A stretch of DNA of 64,000 bases from DATGKG01 sp963851325 (GTDB lineage Bacteria; Desulfobacterota; Binatia; Binatales; Binataceae). A program made the translations under genes and the position numbers. Shown here piece by piece: positions 41,255-50,850 of the stretch. The notes under the pieces were generated by a model. That model ran no database searches. It was given only the letters and a program-made list of their open reading frames with translations, and was not told where the DNA came from. The number at the start of each line of letters is the position of its first letter. Positions within the stretch are counted from its first letter, which is position 1. The stretch is from the NCBI GenBank assembly GCA_963851325.1, contig CAWKOR010000001.1:1-64000 (forward strand), written 5' to 3'.

Positions 41255-42568
41255 TCATGTTTGTGGCGGCGCCTCTTCCGCCGACTCGCCCCCGCCTTTG
41301 GCGCGGGTCAGTAACTGTTCCATGACTTTTTCGCGGCGCATCGTCTGTCGAAGGCTCTCTCGATTCTGCTCCTGCGAATAAAATTCCGAGAATCGTTCCC
41401 GATTCTTGGTGCCGGCTTGTCTAATTATAACACCGATTCGCTCCGCCAACTCATCGTCGCTGACTTCAATCTTTTCTTGTTCGCTCAGCGCGTCGAGCAC
41501 CAGGCCACTGGCCGCCCGCTTCTGCGCTCGACTCTTGATGTCCTCGGCGGCGCTCTGCACCCGCTCGGTCACCTGTTCTTCAGGCAATCCCGCCTGGCGC
41601 AGGGTCGAGGCCAGCTCGGACTCCATCGCGCGCTGCTCACGGGTCACCAGCGACTCGGGGACATCGATTTTGTTGCGATCGAGCACTAAATCGAGCAGAC
41701 CCGCTCGCGCGCGGGCGTCGGCCTCGGATTTCGCATGCGCCAGCAGGTCGGTCCGGACCCGGTCCCGCAGTTCGGCGAGGTTCTGGATGTCACCCTGATC
41801 CTTGGCGAAGTCGTCATCCAGCGCCGGCAGCTCGCGCTTGTATATTTCCTTGACGTTGGCGTGCCATTCGATGGTTTTGCCCGCGAGGTCCTTCTGCTCG
41901 TAGTCGGCGGCAAAGGTTCGGGTCTTGCGACTCTCTTCGCCGATCCGGGCGCCGATCAGGACCTCGTCGATTCCATGTGCGAGACTATTTTTCGAAATCT
42001 CGAGCAGCCGGTTTTCGGCCTTGGTCTCGGACAACGGCTTGCCATCCTCGAAGCCCTCGATGCTGACGACGGCGACATCGCCTTCCTGGACCACGTCGCG
42101 GCCCTCGACCTTTTTGAGGCTGGCCTGGCGTTCGCGCAACCGCTCGATCGTGTCGTCGATGTCCTTGTCGGCGATCGTGATGGTCTCTTCCGGGACCTTC
42201 AATCCTTCGTAGTCCTTGATCACGATGTCGGGCTTGAGGTCGAACACGGCGCTGAACTTGAGGGTCTCGGGAAGATTGGTTTCCTCGGTGATGATCTCGG
42301 GTTCGACGATTGGCTTGAGGTGATTCTCTTCGAGTGCGCGGTCGGTGTATTCCTTGACCAGTTTCTGGATCACCTCGCTGCGAACCTGGTCGCCGAAAAA
42401 TTTCTCGAGCAGGTTGCGCGGAGCATGGCCCGGACGAAATCCCTTCAGCACCACGCCGCGACGCAGTTCGTTGTAGGTTTTGTCGAGTTCCCGCTTGATT
42501 TCGTCGGGCTCGACCTCGATGGTGAGTTTGCGCCGGAGCGCGGAATTTTCTTCGATGTTGACGTTCAT
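41255..42568 (-). CDS. tig: Trigger factor (ribosome-associated chaperone and prolyl isomerase)
   Basis: The 437-residue protein has the ribosome-docking loop G-F-R-P-G-H-A-P (~44-51), the FKBP-like domain (V-Q-E-G-D-V-A-V-V-S-I-E-G-F-E-D-G-K-P, ~160-180) and the long helical C-domain with cradle arms. It binds nascent chains at the ribosome exit. It is first of the minus-strand run tig-clpP-clpX-lon-hup, with 115 bp to clpP. Confidence 0.95.
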   Translation of the reverse strand: MNVNIEENSALRRKLTIEVEPDEIKRELDKTYNELRRGVVLKGFRPGHAPRNLLEKFFGDQVRSEVIQKLVKEYTDRALEENHLKPIVEPEIITEETNLPETLKFSAVFDLKPDIVIKDYEGLKVPEETITIADKDIDDTIERLRERQASLKKVEGRDVVQEGDVAVVSIEGFEDGKPLSETKAENRLLEISKNSLAHGIDEVLIGARIGEESRKTRTFAADYEQKDLAGKTIEWHANVKEIYKRELPALDDDFAKDQGDIQNLAELRDRVRTDLLAHAKSEADARARAGLLDLVLDRNKIDVPESLVTREQRAMESELASTLRQAGLPEEQVTERVQSAAEDIKSRAQKRAASGLVLDALSEQEKIEVSDDELAERIGVIIRQAGTKNRERFSEFYSQEQNRESLRQTMRREKVMEQLLTRAKGGGESAEEAPPQT

Positions 42569-43060
42569 GTCGCTTAAGCCTTAACAGATAAACACACGGC
42601 GGATGGCTGGATCAACGCTTCATCTCAAAATGCTGGGTGTCGCGCGCTTGCAAATTCGATTGTGTGATGCGATTGGCTTCTCAACCGGGCCGTATGACGT
42701 TTGCAAAAACGATGATCGAATTTGCCGCGCATGACTCCATCAACAGCCGGCGGTTCGATTGTGGAAAAACCAACGGACCCATGAAACTGAAAATCACGGT
42801 CGCGATCGGGCGTGATTTTCGCCGGTCAGATGCGCTTTCGAGGGAAGAATAGAGAACTGAGGATGCCTATAGACTGTGCCAATCGAAATGCAATAGTTGT
42901 GACTCCGATTGCTAGACTTCACGTGCAGGAAAATCTAGACTGCGCCAGATAGTCTTGGGGCAAAGGTCCGACGAAACGTTTCCGCATGTTCTGGCACGAT
43001 TCACAATTGCACTGTTGATCCAATCCCGCATTCCTAAAATTTTCAGGAGATCGAATTTAC
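42569..43060. other. Divergent regulatory region between tig and hppA
   Basis: No gene is supported in these 490 bp; an ORF at 42637-42852 has no family features. An exact 10-bp inverted repeat (GAAAATCACG at 42789-42798, CGTGATTTTC at 42811-42820) forms a strong hairpin. The stretch must contain the promoters of both flanking genes, but I could not pick boxes with confidence. Confidence 0.5.
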
Positions 43061-45340
43061 ATGAGTGAAGCCAATATCGTTCTGCCAGCGCTTACCAGCG
43101 CGCAGGTTGCGATCCTGTGGTTCATTCTTGCTTCTGCCGTAGTCGGTTTGCTGTACGGCGGCATTCTGGTTCGCACCGTGCTGGCCGCAAGTCCAGGCCC
43201 CAAATCGATGACCGATGTGAGCGACGCGGTGGAAGAGGGCGCGATGGCGTATCTCAAACGCCAGGTCAGCACCATGTCCATCTTCGTGGTCATCATCTTC
43301 ATCGCCCTGTTCCTGATGTACCGCAATGTCTACCACGACCTGTGGCTGTCGCTGGGAATTTCCGTCGCGTTTCTGCTCGGCGTCGGCGCTTCCTATCTCG
43401 CCGGCTTTATCGGGATGTGGCTCGCGGTCAGAGGTAACGTCCGCAGCGCCAATGCCGCGCTGACCAGCTTCAAGGATGCGATGGAACTTGCATTCAAGGC
43501 GGGCGGCGTCTCCGGCATGGCGACCGTTGGCCTCGGGCTGCTCGGCGCCACCATCATCTTCCTGGTTTACCAGCAGGACGCGATGAAGGTCCTGGTCGGG
43601 TTCGGATTCGGCGGCTCATTGGCCGCGCTTTTTATGCGCGTCGGTGGCGGCATCTATACCAAGGCGGCTGATGTCGGAGGCGATCTGGTCGGCAAAGTCG
43701 AAGCGGGAATTCCCGAAGATGACCCGCGCAATGCCGCGACGATCGCGGACAACGTCGGCGACAACGTTGGTGATTGCGCCGGAATGGCGGCCGACGTTTT
43801 CGAATCCTACGAGGTCACCCTGGTCGCCGCGATCATCCTCGCCGCCTATGCCGTCAATGAACCCGACTTCATCGCGGTCTATGGCGGCCTCGCCGGCGCC
43901 TTTGCGATGCGCCTGATCGTCTTCGCGCTCATCCTCCGCGCGGTCGGAGTGTTCTCCTCGATCCTGGGTATCATGGCGGTGCGGGTACCGTCCGGGACCG
44001 CGATGCGTGACCCGATGAAACCGATCGTAACCGGCTACATGGTTTCGGCGGTCGCCTCGGTCATCGGCTTCTTTGTCGTCAACTGGATCTATCTCCAGGA
44101 TCCCCGCACCGGCTCGACTGACTGGCGATTTGCTGAGTGCGCGACGCTGGGTATCATCCTCGCGGTCGTGACCCTGTGGCTGACCAACTATTTCACGCAT
44201 CCGGACAAGAAGCCGGTTACCGAAACCGCGACTTCCGCCCGTACCGGTCCGGCGACGCTGATTCTGTCGGGTCTCGCGGAGGGCATGGAATCATCAGTAT
44301 GGGCGTTGATGGTTATCGCGCTCACGATTGTCGGCGCAATGATCATTTTCCGCGAATCGCTGGCGTTGCAGTTCTTCGGTATCGCACTGGCCGGCCTTGG
44401 ACTATTGACCACCACGGGATTCATCCTCGCGATGGATACCTACGGCCCGATCACCGACAACGCGCACGGAATTTTCGAGATGGGCGGCATCCATCAGGAA
44501 GAGGCGTCCCGAACGCTCTCGTGGATGGACGCGATCGGTAACACCACCAAGGCGCTGACCAAGGGCCTCGCCATCGCGACCGCGGTCCTCGCGGCGGTCT
44601 CACTGTTCCGCTCATTTATAGATGAGGCGCATCTCGGCGCGATCGGCGTTCAGATCAACATGCCCACCGTGTTCGTCGGCCTGATGATCGGCGGCGCGGT
44701 TCCGTTCCTGTTCAGCTCGTTCGCGATCAAAGCGGTCACCCGCGCGGCCTACCAGGTCGTGTTCGAAGTGCGCCGCCAGTTCCGCGAGCATCCGGGCATC
44801 ATGGACTACACCGAGAAGCCCGACTACAGCCGCTGCGTCGATATCGTCACTGCCAGCGCGCAGCGCGAATTGCTCGGACCTGGAATCCTCGCGGTGTTCG
44901 CGCCGCTGATGGTCGGCTTCGGGCTGGATGTCGGCGCACTCGGCGGATTCCTCGGCGGCACTATCCTCACCGGCCAGTTGATGGCGGTGTTCATGTCAAA
45001 TGCGGGGGCCAACTGGGACAATGCGAAGAAGAAATTCGAGGACGGCTTCCTCGGCGGCAAAGGCACCGACATTCATAAGGCTGCGGTCGTCGGCGACACG
45101 GTGGGCGACCCATTCAAGGACACCGCCGGTCCCGCGCTCAACCCGATGATCAAAGTGATGAACCTGGTCGGCATTCTGGCGGCGCCGTTCTGCACCCAGT
45201 CACTCAACGTGTTGACCCCGACGCGCGTCATCGTCACGGCGCTGTCGGTGATCATGCTCGCAATCGCGGTTATCTTCTCCAAGCGCGGCTCGTTGGCCGA
45301 AGAAGCTCCAGCCGCTCGCGAGACCAAAGCGGCTGCATAG
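43061..45340 (+). CDS. hppA: Membrane-bound proton-pumping pyrophosphatase
   Basis: The 759-residue protein, with about 16 membrane segments, contains the PPi-binding D-V-G-G-D-L-V-G-K-V-E (~202) and D-N-V-G-D-N-V-G-D-C-A motifs, plus G-D-T-V-G-D-P-F-K-D-T near the end. The G-N-T-T-K-A motif has Lys at the position that is Ala in K+-dependent enzymes, so a K+-independent H+ pump is predicted. It couples PPi hydrolysis to proton export. It ends just before a strong hairpin. Confidence 0.96.
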   Translation: MSEANIVLPALTSAQVAILWFILASAVVGLLYGGILVRTVLAASPGPKSMTDVSDAVEEGAMAYLKRQVSTMSIFVVIIFIALFLMYRNVYHDLWLSLGISVAFLLGVGASYLAGFIGMWLAVRGNVRSANAALTSFKDAMELAFKAGGVSGMATVGLGLLGATIIFLVYQQDAMKVLVGFGFGGSLAALFMRVGGGIYTKAADVGGDLVGKVEAGIPEDDPRNAATIADNVGDNVGDCAGMAADVFESYEVTLVAAIILAAYAVNEPDFIAVYGGLAGAFAMRLIVFALILRAVGVFSSILGIMAVRVPSGTAMRDPMKPIVTGYMVSAVASVIGFFVVNWIYLQDPRTGSTDWRFAECATLGIILAVVTLWLTNYFTHPDKKPVTETATSARTGPATLILSGLAEGMESSVWALMVIALTIVGAMIIFRESLALQFFGIALAGLGLLTTTGFILAMDTYGPITDNAHGIFEMGGIHQEEASRTLSWMDAIGNTTKALTKGLAIATAVLAAVSLFRSFIDEAHLGAIGVQINMPTVFVGLMIGGAVPFLFSSFAIKAVTRAAYQVVFEVRRQFREHPGIMDYTEKPDYSRCVDIVTASAQRELLGPGILAVFAPLMVGFGLDVGALGGFLGGTILTGQLMAVFMSNAGANWDNAKKKFEDGFLGGKGTDIHKAAVVGDTVGDPFKDTAGPALNPMIKVMNLVGILAAPFCTQSLNVLTPTRVIVTALSVIMLAIAVIFSKRGSLAEEAPAARETKAAA

Positions 45341-45365
45341 GCGACTTATCCTTCTTTGATTGGAC

Positions 45366-45403
45366 AAGGGCCGGACGACGATGTCGCTCGGCCCTTTCTT
45401 TTC
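45366..45403 (+). terminator. Terminator between hppA and the convergent glycosyltransferase
   Basis: AAGGGCCG (45366-45373) pairs with CGGCCCTT (45389-45396) and is followed by TCTTTT on the + strand. The complement also has an A/T flank, so it may stop transcription from both sides. It overlaps the end of the minus-strand gene at 45402 by two bases. Confidence 0.8.
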
Positions 45404-46784
45404 AATTCAAAGATGAAGTGACTGCGGGGCGACGCAATTCCACCGCTCGCCACGCGAAGGTGACCACGACGTAGATCGTCAGCGGGACCAGTGGTGCAAG
45501 GTAGCGGACGTTCTCGCCATACTCCATCAATGCCTGCACGACCGAGCCCGTAAGTATGATCGCGATCACGCTGAGTTCGAAATCGAAACGTACCTTTCCC
45601 CGCATCCATCGAGCGATCGAATATGCCGCGATGCCGAGGAACGCCGCATTGATCCCCAATTGCAACGTTCCGAAGACGAGCAGAAGCGCGTAAACGAAGC
45701 TGGTAGTTGAATTTTTGAAAGATCCGATGAAGTCGTAAAAGCCGAATCCCCAGAACCGGACCCACGACCGCGCCACCAACGTCAGATAGAGCAACGGATG
45801 CTGCACGAACATTTGCAGCGACATACGGGTGAGTTGCTTCGATAGTTCCGCGGTCGAAAGCCCGGTCTTTCGTTTGATCTCGTTCTCCGCGTACCAGATC
45901 GTCATCGTCTGACTTCCCATTCGTGGGATTTGCCAGGCTCGGTAGCGTAGATAGATGTCGGCGATCTCGGAGTACTGCGGAGGCGCAAGCTCCATGAAGG
46001 CGCCGCTATGATTGCTCAGGTTGTAACCGGTAGTAGTAGTTACACCGAAATAGTTCACCGTGTGCTTATTGACCGCCGACCAGCCGAGTGCCAGCAGAAG
46101 CGTCGGCGCCAGAACCATCGTTCGGAGTCGCAGCGTTCTGGTGCGGGTCACGATGAAGCAGAAGTAAAGCGGGCCGAGGAACAGGAACATGGGCCGCGTC
46201 ATGCCGGCCAGCGCTGCCGAGGTTCCGAGGAGCGTGAAGTCCCAAAACCCTGCGCTCTCGATCGTGCGCGCATAGGCAAGCAGCGAAACAACGATCCAGA
46301 ATGTGCAGAGCGTTTCGCTATAGATGACTTGCTCGAAAAACAACTCGGTCAGTGACACGCTGGTGAGCAGTCCCGCCACCAAAGCCGCCGAGGTGCTGCG
46401 GCTCCGCTGCCAGGTAATGGCGAACATCATCGATGCGGTTGCGGTTCCGAGCAGCGACTGAATCAGTCGCACCGCGTCCCAATCCATTCCGGCGAGCAGA
46501 AGCAGTAGCGGATATATCGGCGTTCGTCGTCCGTCATACTGGCTGAAATCGAGACTCGCGATCGATCGGGCCGCGAGAACGAACTCGCCGGTATCCCACG
46601 AACTTCGCGCACGAAAGTTCAGCCCAATCAGCAGCCGCACCAAACCCGAAATCGCGATGAGTGCGACCAGTGCGACGGTCGCTCGGCTGCTGCGCAGCCG
46701 TATCAAATGCGATGAGAACTTTCCCCACATCGTGTCGAACCGGAGACTAGCCATCCGCAGGTGCAATGAACAACCGGGCGCCAT
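45402..46784 (-). CDS. Membrane glycosyltransferase (GT39/ArnT-like)
   Basis: The 460-residue protein has about 10-12 predicted membrane segments and an acidic loop near the N-terminus (S-S-W-D-T-G-E-F, ~62-69) placed like the catalytic Asp-Glu of GT-C enzymes that use lipid-linked sugar donors. The later R-Y-L-A-P-L-V-P pattern (~431-438) is also typical. It likely transfers a sugar to lipid or protein at the outer face of the inner membrane. The start is uncertain (46784 or the Met at about 46754). It converges with hppA and is divergent from the 46857 gene. Confidence 0.7.
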   Translation of the reverse strand: MAPGCSLHLRMASLRFDTMWGKFSSHLIRLRSSRATVALVALIAISGLVRLLIGLNFRARSSWDTGEFVLAARSIASLDFSQYDGRRTPIYPLLLLLAGMDWDAVRLIQSLLGTATASMMFAITWQRSRSTSAALVAGLLTSVSLTELFFEQVIYSETLCTFWIVVSLLAYARTIESAGFWDFTLLGTSAALAGMTRPMFLFLGPLYFCFIVTRTRTLRLRTMVLAPTLLLALGWSAVNKHTVNYFGVTTTTGYNLSNHSGAFMELAPPQYSEIADIYLRYRAWQIPRMGSQTMTIWYAENEIKRKTGLSTAELSKQLTRMSLQMFVQHPLLYLTLVARSWVRFWGFGFYDFIGSFKNSTTSFVYALLLVFGTLQLGINAAFLGIAAYSIARWMRGKVRFDFELSVIAIILTGSVVQALMEYGENVRYLAPLVPLTIYVVVTFAWRAVELRRPAVTSSLN

Positions 46785-46856
46785 TCCGAACGCATCGACA
46801 GCGGTCCGGCTGCTCGTCTAGCTTTGAATTTAGAAATTCGCGACGGAGATTTGATC

Positions 46857-47732
46857 ATGGAGACCGCTCAAATCGGATGGATCGGGACCGGAATCATGGG
46901 CGCACCGATGGCGCGCCGGCTGCTCAAGGTCGGGCACAAAGTAAGCGTATTCAATCGAAGTCCGGAAAAAGCGCAACGCCTCGGCGCCGATGGTGCGACC
47001 GTCGTGGCCGATCCCGCGATCGCCATCGCGAACGCCGAAATCGTTTTCATCATGGTGCCCGACACTCCCGATGTCGAAGCTACCATCGCGCGCATTCAAC
47101 CAGCGCTGAAGAAGGGCCAACTCATCATCGACATGAGCACGATTTCGCCCGGCTCGGAGCGCGCGACGGCCGCGCAGCTTCGCAAGGCCGGGGTTGACTA
47201 CCTCGATGCTCCGGTTTCCGGCGGCGAGAGCGGCGCCGTCGAAGGCACCCTCGCGATCATGGTGGGTGGCGAACGAAGCGGGTTCGAACGCGCAAAGCCC
47301 CTGTTTGAGCACCTCGGCAAGCGCATCACTTATATGGGGCCCTCCGGCGCGGGGCAGATGACCAAACTCGCCAATCAGATCGCGGTTTCCGTCACACTCG
47401 AAGCCGCGGTGGAAGCGCTCGCGTTTGCGAGGGCCGGCGGCCTCGATCCTGCGAAGGTGCTGGAGGCGATCGGCGCCGGCGCGGCCGCCTCCTGGCAGCT
47501 CAACAACCTCGGTCCGAAAATTATCGCGAGCGATTGGCGCCCCGGATTCTTCATCAAGCTGATTCGCAAGGACCTGCGCCTGGTGACCGAGGCTGCGCGC
47601 GACGCATCGCTCGCTCTGCCGGGCCTTGCGATGATGACTTCGATGTTCAACACCGCTGCGGCGATGGGGCATGAGATGGACGGCACGCAAGCGGTCGCCC
47701 TCGCGCTCGACAGTGTCGCCCGAGTGAAGTAA
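46857..47732 (+). CDS. 3-hydroxyisobutyrate dehydrogenase family oxidoreductase
   Basis: The 291-residue protein has the NAD(P) fold I-G-W-I-G-T-G-I-M-G-A-P-M-A (~5-18), the substrate loop D-A-P-V-S-G-G-E-S-G-A (~119-129) and the catalytic Lys in G-Q-M-T-K-L-A-N-Q (~170). It oxidises a beta-hydroxyacid to the semialdehyde. ATG 46857 has GGAG 8 nt upstream; the longer in-frame start lacks one. It is followed by two enoyl-CoA hydratases and could supply substrate for MmsA at 30089, though a different beta-hydroxyacid is possible. Confidence 0.88.
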   Translation: METAQIGWIGTGIMGAPMARRLLKVGHKVSVFNRSPEKAQRLGADGATVVADPAIAIANAEIVFIMVPDTPDVEATIARIQPALKKGQLIIDMSTISPGSERATAAQLRKAGVDYLDAPVSGGESGAVEGTLAIMVGGERSGFERAKPLFEHLGKRITYMGPSGAGQMTKLANQIAVSVTLEAAVEALAFARAGGLDPAKVLEAIGAGAAASWQLNNLGPKIIASDWRPGFFIKLIRKDLRLVTEAARDASLALPGLAMMTSMFNTAAAMGHEMDGTQAVALALDSVARVK

Positions 47733-47770
47733 CTAAAAGGCAATTACCACGGCATCATTGGAGGACCATC

Positions 47771-48568
47771 ATGGCCGACCTGCTCGTAGAATTACGCGAC
47801 CGCGTGCTGTATCTGACTCTCAATCGGCCCGACAAGCTCAACGCGATGTCGCCCGAAATGATGAACGGCCTGACCAGCGAGCTGCACAAGGCCTCGCATG
47901 ATCCCAAGATCGGCGCGGTGGTGCTCACCGGCGCGGGTCGCGGATTCTGCTCCGGCGGCGATATCACCGCGATGCGCGCGCGTAACGAGGCCACCGGACC
48001 AGCGCCAACGCTGGAAGAGCGCGTCGCGAATCTTCGGCATGGTGAGGAAGCTTCGCGCATGCTGCATGAGATGCCGAAGGTCACCATCGCGGCGGTCAAT
48101 GGACCGGCGGCCGGCGCAGGACTGAGCATCGCGATGGCGTGTGACATTCGAATCGCGTCGGACAATGCACGCTTCGGCACTGCGTTCGCGCGCGTCGGCT
48201 TCTCCGGTGATTACGGCGGGACCTGGTCGCTCACGCAGTTGGTTGGCTCGGCGAAGGCGCGCGAATTGTACTTCCTGCCTGATGTCATCGATGCGAACGA
48301 AGCGGTGCGCATCGGGCTCGCCAACCGGGTCGTACCGGCCGCATCGTTCAAAGATGAAGTGGAAAAGACGGCCAAGCGCATCGCGAACGGCCCGACGGTT
48401 GCCTACACGCACATCAAGGCGAACCTGAACCTCGCGCTGACTCACGAGTTCCGCGAGCTGCTTGACCGCGAAGCATGGGGGCAGACCCTGACGGGCCAGA
48501 CCGAGGATCACAAGGAAGCAGTGAAAGCGTTCCTTGAAAAGCGCGAACCCAAGTTCCAGGGGCGGTAG
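47771..48568 (+). CDS. Enoyl-CoA hydratase/isomerase family protein
   Basis: The 265-residue crotonase-fold protein has L-N-R-P-D-K-L-N-A-M-S near the N-terminus, G-A-G-R-G-F-C-S-G-G-D (~57-67) and A-G-A-G-L-S-I-A-M-A-C-D-I-R-I-A (~115-130) for the oxyanion holes. It hydrates or isomerises an acyl-CoA. It is 38 bp after the dehydrogenase and 58 bp before a paralogue, with which it shares a plausible operon. Confidence 0.9.
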   Translation: MADLLVELRDRVLYLTLNRPDKLNAMSPEMMNGLTSELHKASHDPKIGAVVLTGAGRGFCSGGDITAMRARNEATGPAPTLEERVANLRHGEEASRMLHEMPKVTIAAVNGPAAGAGLSIAMACDIRIASDNARFGTAFARVGFSGDYGGTWSLTQLVGSAKARELYFLPDVIDANEAVRIGLANRVVPAASFKDEVEKTAKRIANGPTVAYTHIKANLNLALTHEFRELLDREAWGQTLTGQTEDHKEAVKAFLEKREPKFQGR

Positions 48569-48581
48569 ACCTGATCCCTAG

Positions 48582-48604
48582 CCCCTTTCCCGTGAGGGAA
48601 GGGA
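48582..48604. repeat. Intergenic CCCTTTCCC/GGGAAGGG hairpin
   Basis: A short purine/pyrimidine-asymmetric stem between the two enoyl-CoA hydratase genes. A similar stem recurs at 49449-49472, suggesting a small dispersed palindrome family. Confidence 0.45.
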
Positions 48605-48626
48605 ATGAGAAAGCGGGAGTCTCCAA

Positions 48627-49427
48627 ATGGACTTCAAGACGATCATCTACGACGCGCGCGACCGCATCGCGAAGATCACCATCAATCGTCCCGAGCGAAT
48701 GAATGGCTACAACGAGCACATGGTCAAGGAGATGGTGGCTGCCATCGACCTCGCGCGACAGGATGACGAGGTGCGCGTGCTCATCATCACCGGCACCGGT
48801 CGCGCGTTTTGCGCCGGCGGCGATATCAGCGGCGCGCCCGATAGTGCCTCGCGCTTCCGCGGACATCCGATGGGACACATGCTCGAAATGCGCGAAGGAT
48901 TCCATCAGCTGGTTCTGTCACTGCATCGCTTCGACAAACCAGTCATCGCGGCGATCAACGGAGCGGCAGTCGCAGGAGGCCTCACGCTCGCACTCAGTTG
49001 CGACTTTCGTATCGCATCGGATGAGGCTCGGCTGGGTGACACGGCGCTGAAGTTCGCGCTGCTATGCGACGAGGGCGGCGCGTATCTCTTTCCCCGCGTG
49101 ATGGGCCTCGATCGCGCGCTGAAGATGACGCTGCTTTCCGAAGTTTACGACGCCAAAAAAGCGTACGAGCTGGGCCTCGTTACCGAGGTCGTTCCGCATG
49201 CCGAGTTGGAGGCGCGGGTCAGTGATTTCGCGCGGCGCCTCACCGAGGGCCCTCCGCTGGCGATCCGCCTCGCCAAGCGCATGATGTACAAGCAGCGCGA
49301 TATGACGCTCGAGAATGCGCTGGAGGATGCCGCGCTCAACGTTATGATCACCAACCCATCGGAAGATGTGCGCGAGGGTACCCGCGCATTTCGCGAGAAG
49401 CGCAAACCCAAGTTCCAGGGACGCTAA
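48627..49427 (+). CDS. Enoyl-CoA hydratase/isomerase family protein (paralogue)
   Basis: The 266-residue crotonase-fold protein has I-N-R-P-E-R-M-N-G-Y-N near residue 18, G-T-G-R-A-F-C-A-G-G-D-I (~57-68) and A-G-G-L-T-L-A-L-S-C-D-F-R-I-A (~116-130). Its C-terminus (E-K-R-K-P-K-F-Q-G-R) nearly matches that of the preceding gene, indicating duplication. Two hydratases beside a beta-hydroxyacid dehydrogenase suggest catabolism of branched or aromatic acyl-CoAs. Confidence 0.9.
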   Translation: MDFKTIIYDARDRIAKITINRPERMNGYNEHMVKEMVAAIDLARQDDEVRVLIITGTGRAFCAGGDISGAPDSASRFRGHPMGHMLEMREGFHQLVLSLHRFDKPVIAAINGAAVAGGLTLALSCDFRIASDEARLGDTALKFALLCDEGGAYLFPRVMGLDRALKMTLLSEVYDAKKAYELGLVTEVVPHAELEARVSDFARRLTEGPPLAIRLAKRMMYKQRDMTLENALEDAALNVMITNPSEDVREGTRAFREKRKPKFQGR

Positions 49428-49448
49428 CCAGACAGACCTAACCCCCGG

Positions 49449-49472
49449 CCCCTTCCCTTGAAGCGGAAGGGG
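49449..49472. repeat. Intergenic CCCCTTCC/GGAAGGGG hairpin
   Basis: An exact 8-bp stem with an 8-nt loop, 21 bp after the second enoyl-CoA hydratase. It is related to 48582-48604 and could act as a transcription terminator or REP-like element; there is no clear T-run. Confidence 0.45.
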
Positions 49473-49499
49473 CGCAGAGAGTGAGGATCAATTCTTTCC

Positions 49500-49922
49500 A
49501 TGCCGATGAAAAAGAAGGAGATCGATCAGCTCCTCGCACAGCCGCACATTGCCGTCGTGGCGGTCACCGCGCCGGATGGTGCGCCGCATGCGGTTCCGAC
49601 CTGGTACGAATACAAGAGTGGCAAGGTGACGTTTCATACCGAGACCACCGCATTCAAATACAAGTGCCTCGAACATGATCCGCGAGTTACGCTCGTCGTC
49701 GATACCAAGAAGGCCCCCTACAAATGCGTGATCCTCAAAGGCAGGGCGACCATCGAAATCAAGAGGAACGATGATGTGCGCGGGCTGCGCATGTCTATCG
49801 CATACCTGGGACCGAAAAACGGCACCGCCTACCACAACACGGTGAAGGGCCAGGAGGTCGCGGTCGTCACGCTGAAGCCCGAGCGCATCATTTCGTGGGA
49901 CTACGGCAAGGAAATGCCGTAG
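49500..49922 (+). CDS. PPOX class (F420-type) pyridoxamine oxidase-fold protein
   Basis: The 140-residue split-barrel protein has H-I-A-V-V-A-V-T-A-P-D-G-A-P-H-A-V-P-T-W-Y near residue 15-35, and L-E-H-D-P-R-V-T-L-V-V-D. This is the pattern of the small PPOX proteins that use F420 or flavin. It is another sign, with the gene at 31639, of F420 use. Substrate unknown. Confidence 0.85.
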   Translation: MPMKKKEIDQLLAQPHIAVVAVTAPDGAPHAVPTWYEYKSGKVTFHTETTAFKYKCLEHDPRVTLVVDTKKAPYKCVILKGRATIEIKRNDDVRGLRMSIAYLGPKNGTAYHNTVKGQEVAVVTLKPERIISWDYGKEMP

Positions 49923-50074
49923 ATCAGCCATCTACCGGGTCGGTGGCAAGGCCCCTCACTTGTTTGAAAACGCCCTTTGCGTCAGCATCTTTGTCACTCT
50001 GGTTTCAGGCACAATTGCCAAGGAGCAGCACGGAGAACGCTGCGCGTTCATTATCGGCGCGAACCGGAAAGGAC

Positions 50075-50656
50075 ATGGAACTCCGCCTATCTGACCGCCA
50101 CATCATCGCTCTCAATATGCTGTTGGTCGCGGTGTTGGCATATTTTGCCGCGCTCGCCCTGAACGATGTCGTGCTGCTTGGGCATCCGTCTATCGAGATT
50201 GCTGTGCCACACGCGAGCGGCGTTGTGGCTGATGACGCGTCTGCGCATCGGCCGCGCGCGGCGTACCAGGCCATTGTCGAGCGCGATATCTTCAATCTCG
50301 AGCCCCCGCCTCCGCCCCCTCCGGAACCCGTCGTCGAGGATATCCATCTGACTCTGATTGGCGTGACGCAAACTACCCAAGGGAAGGCCTACGCGATCAT
50401 TGCCGATCAGAGAGGCGAGCAGTCGGTCTACCGGGTCGGGGAAATGATTCCTGACGTGGGCAAGTTGCTCGAGGTCGGTAAGGATCGCGCGGTGGTCGAG
50501 CATGGCGGCAAACAGGTCGTGCTCGAACTGCCCAAGGACGAGATGAATGGCCCTCCCGGCTTTGCATCGAGCGGTCCAGCGCCAATGAGTCCGGCTGAGG
50601 CGTCGAATCGCGACCAGCTTCACCATCGGCGGATGCGTCAGCGTCATTTCCAATGA
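50075..50656 (+). CDS. gspC: Type II secretion system protein C
   Basis: The 193-residue protein has one membrane span (~10-31), the I-V-E-R-D-I-F-N-L linker (~72-80), a Pro run, and the HR domain (L-T-L-I-G-V-T-Q-T..A-I-I-A-D-Q-R-G-E-Q, ~93-115; G-E-M-I-P-D-V-G-K-L-L-E-V). GspC links the inner-membrane pump to the secretin; the HR domain contacts the secretin N0 domain. ATG 50075 has GGAAAGGA upstream; the longer open frame lacks a reason to be used. gspD follows, the usual order. The other gsp genes are not in the window. No C-terminal PDZ domain is present. Confidence 0.85.
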   Translation: MELRLSDRHIIALNMLLVAVLAYFAALALNDVVLLGHPSIEIAVPHASGVVADDASAHRPRAAYQAIVERDIFNLEPPPPPPPEPVVEDIHLTLIGVTQTTQGKAYAIIADQRGEQSVYRVGEMIPDVGKLLEVGKDRAVVEHGGKQVVLELPKDEMNGPPGFASSGPAPMSPAEASNRDQLHHRRMRQRHFQ

Positions 50657-50850
50657 AGCACGATTTAGTGCGCGCGTTTGGCGACGAAAAATCGTGAATT
50701 GCCCTTCGGAGTCGCCCTATCTTCAACTATCGATTGAGCCCGCACGCACTACATCCGATCACTGGGCGTAACCCGCCGGGGATATTAGTTGTTAGATCGC
50801 GGCGCGAACTGTAAGCTCGCAGACCTCACGTTGGGCTGGGACATATTTGA

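Noticed and set aside
42637..42852. 71-residue ORF upstream of hppA
   Set aside because: No ribosome site, no family resemblance, and it overlaps a regulatory hairpin.
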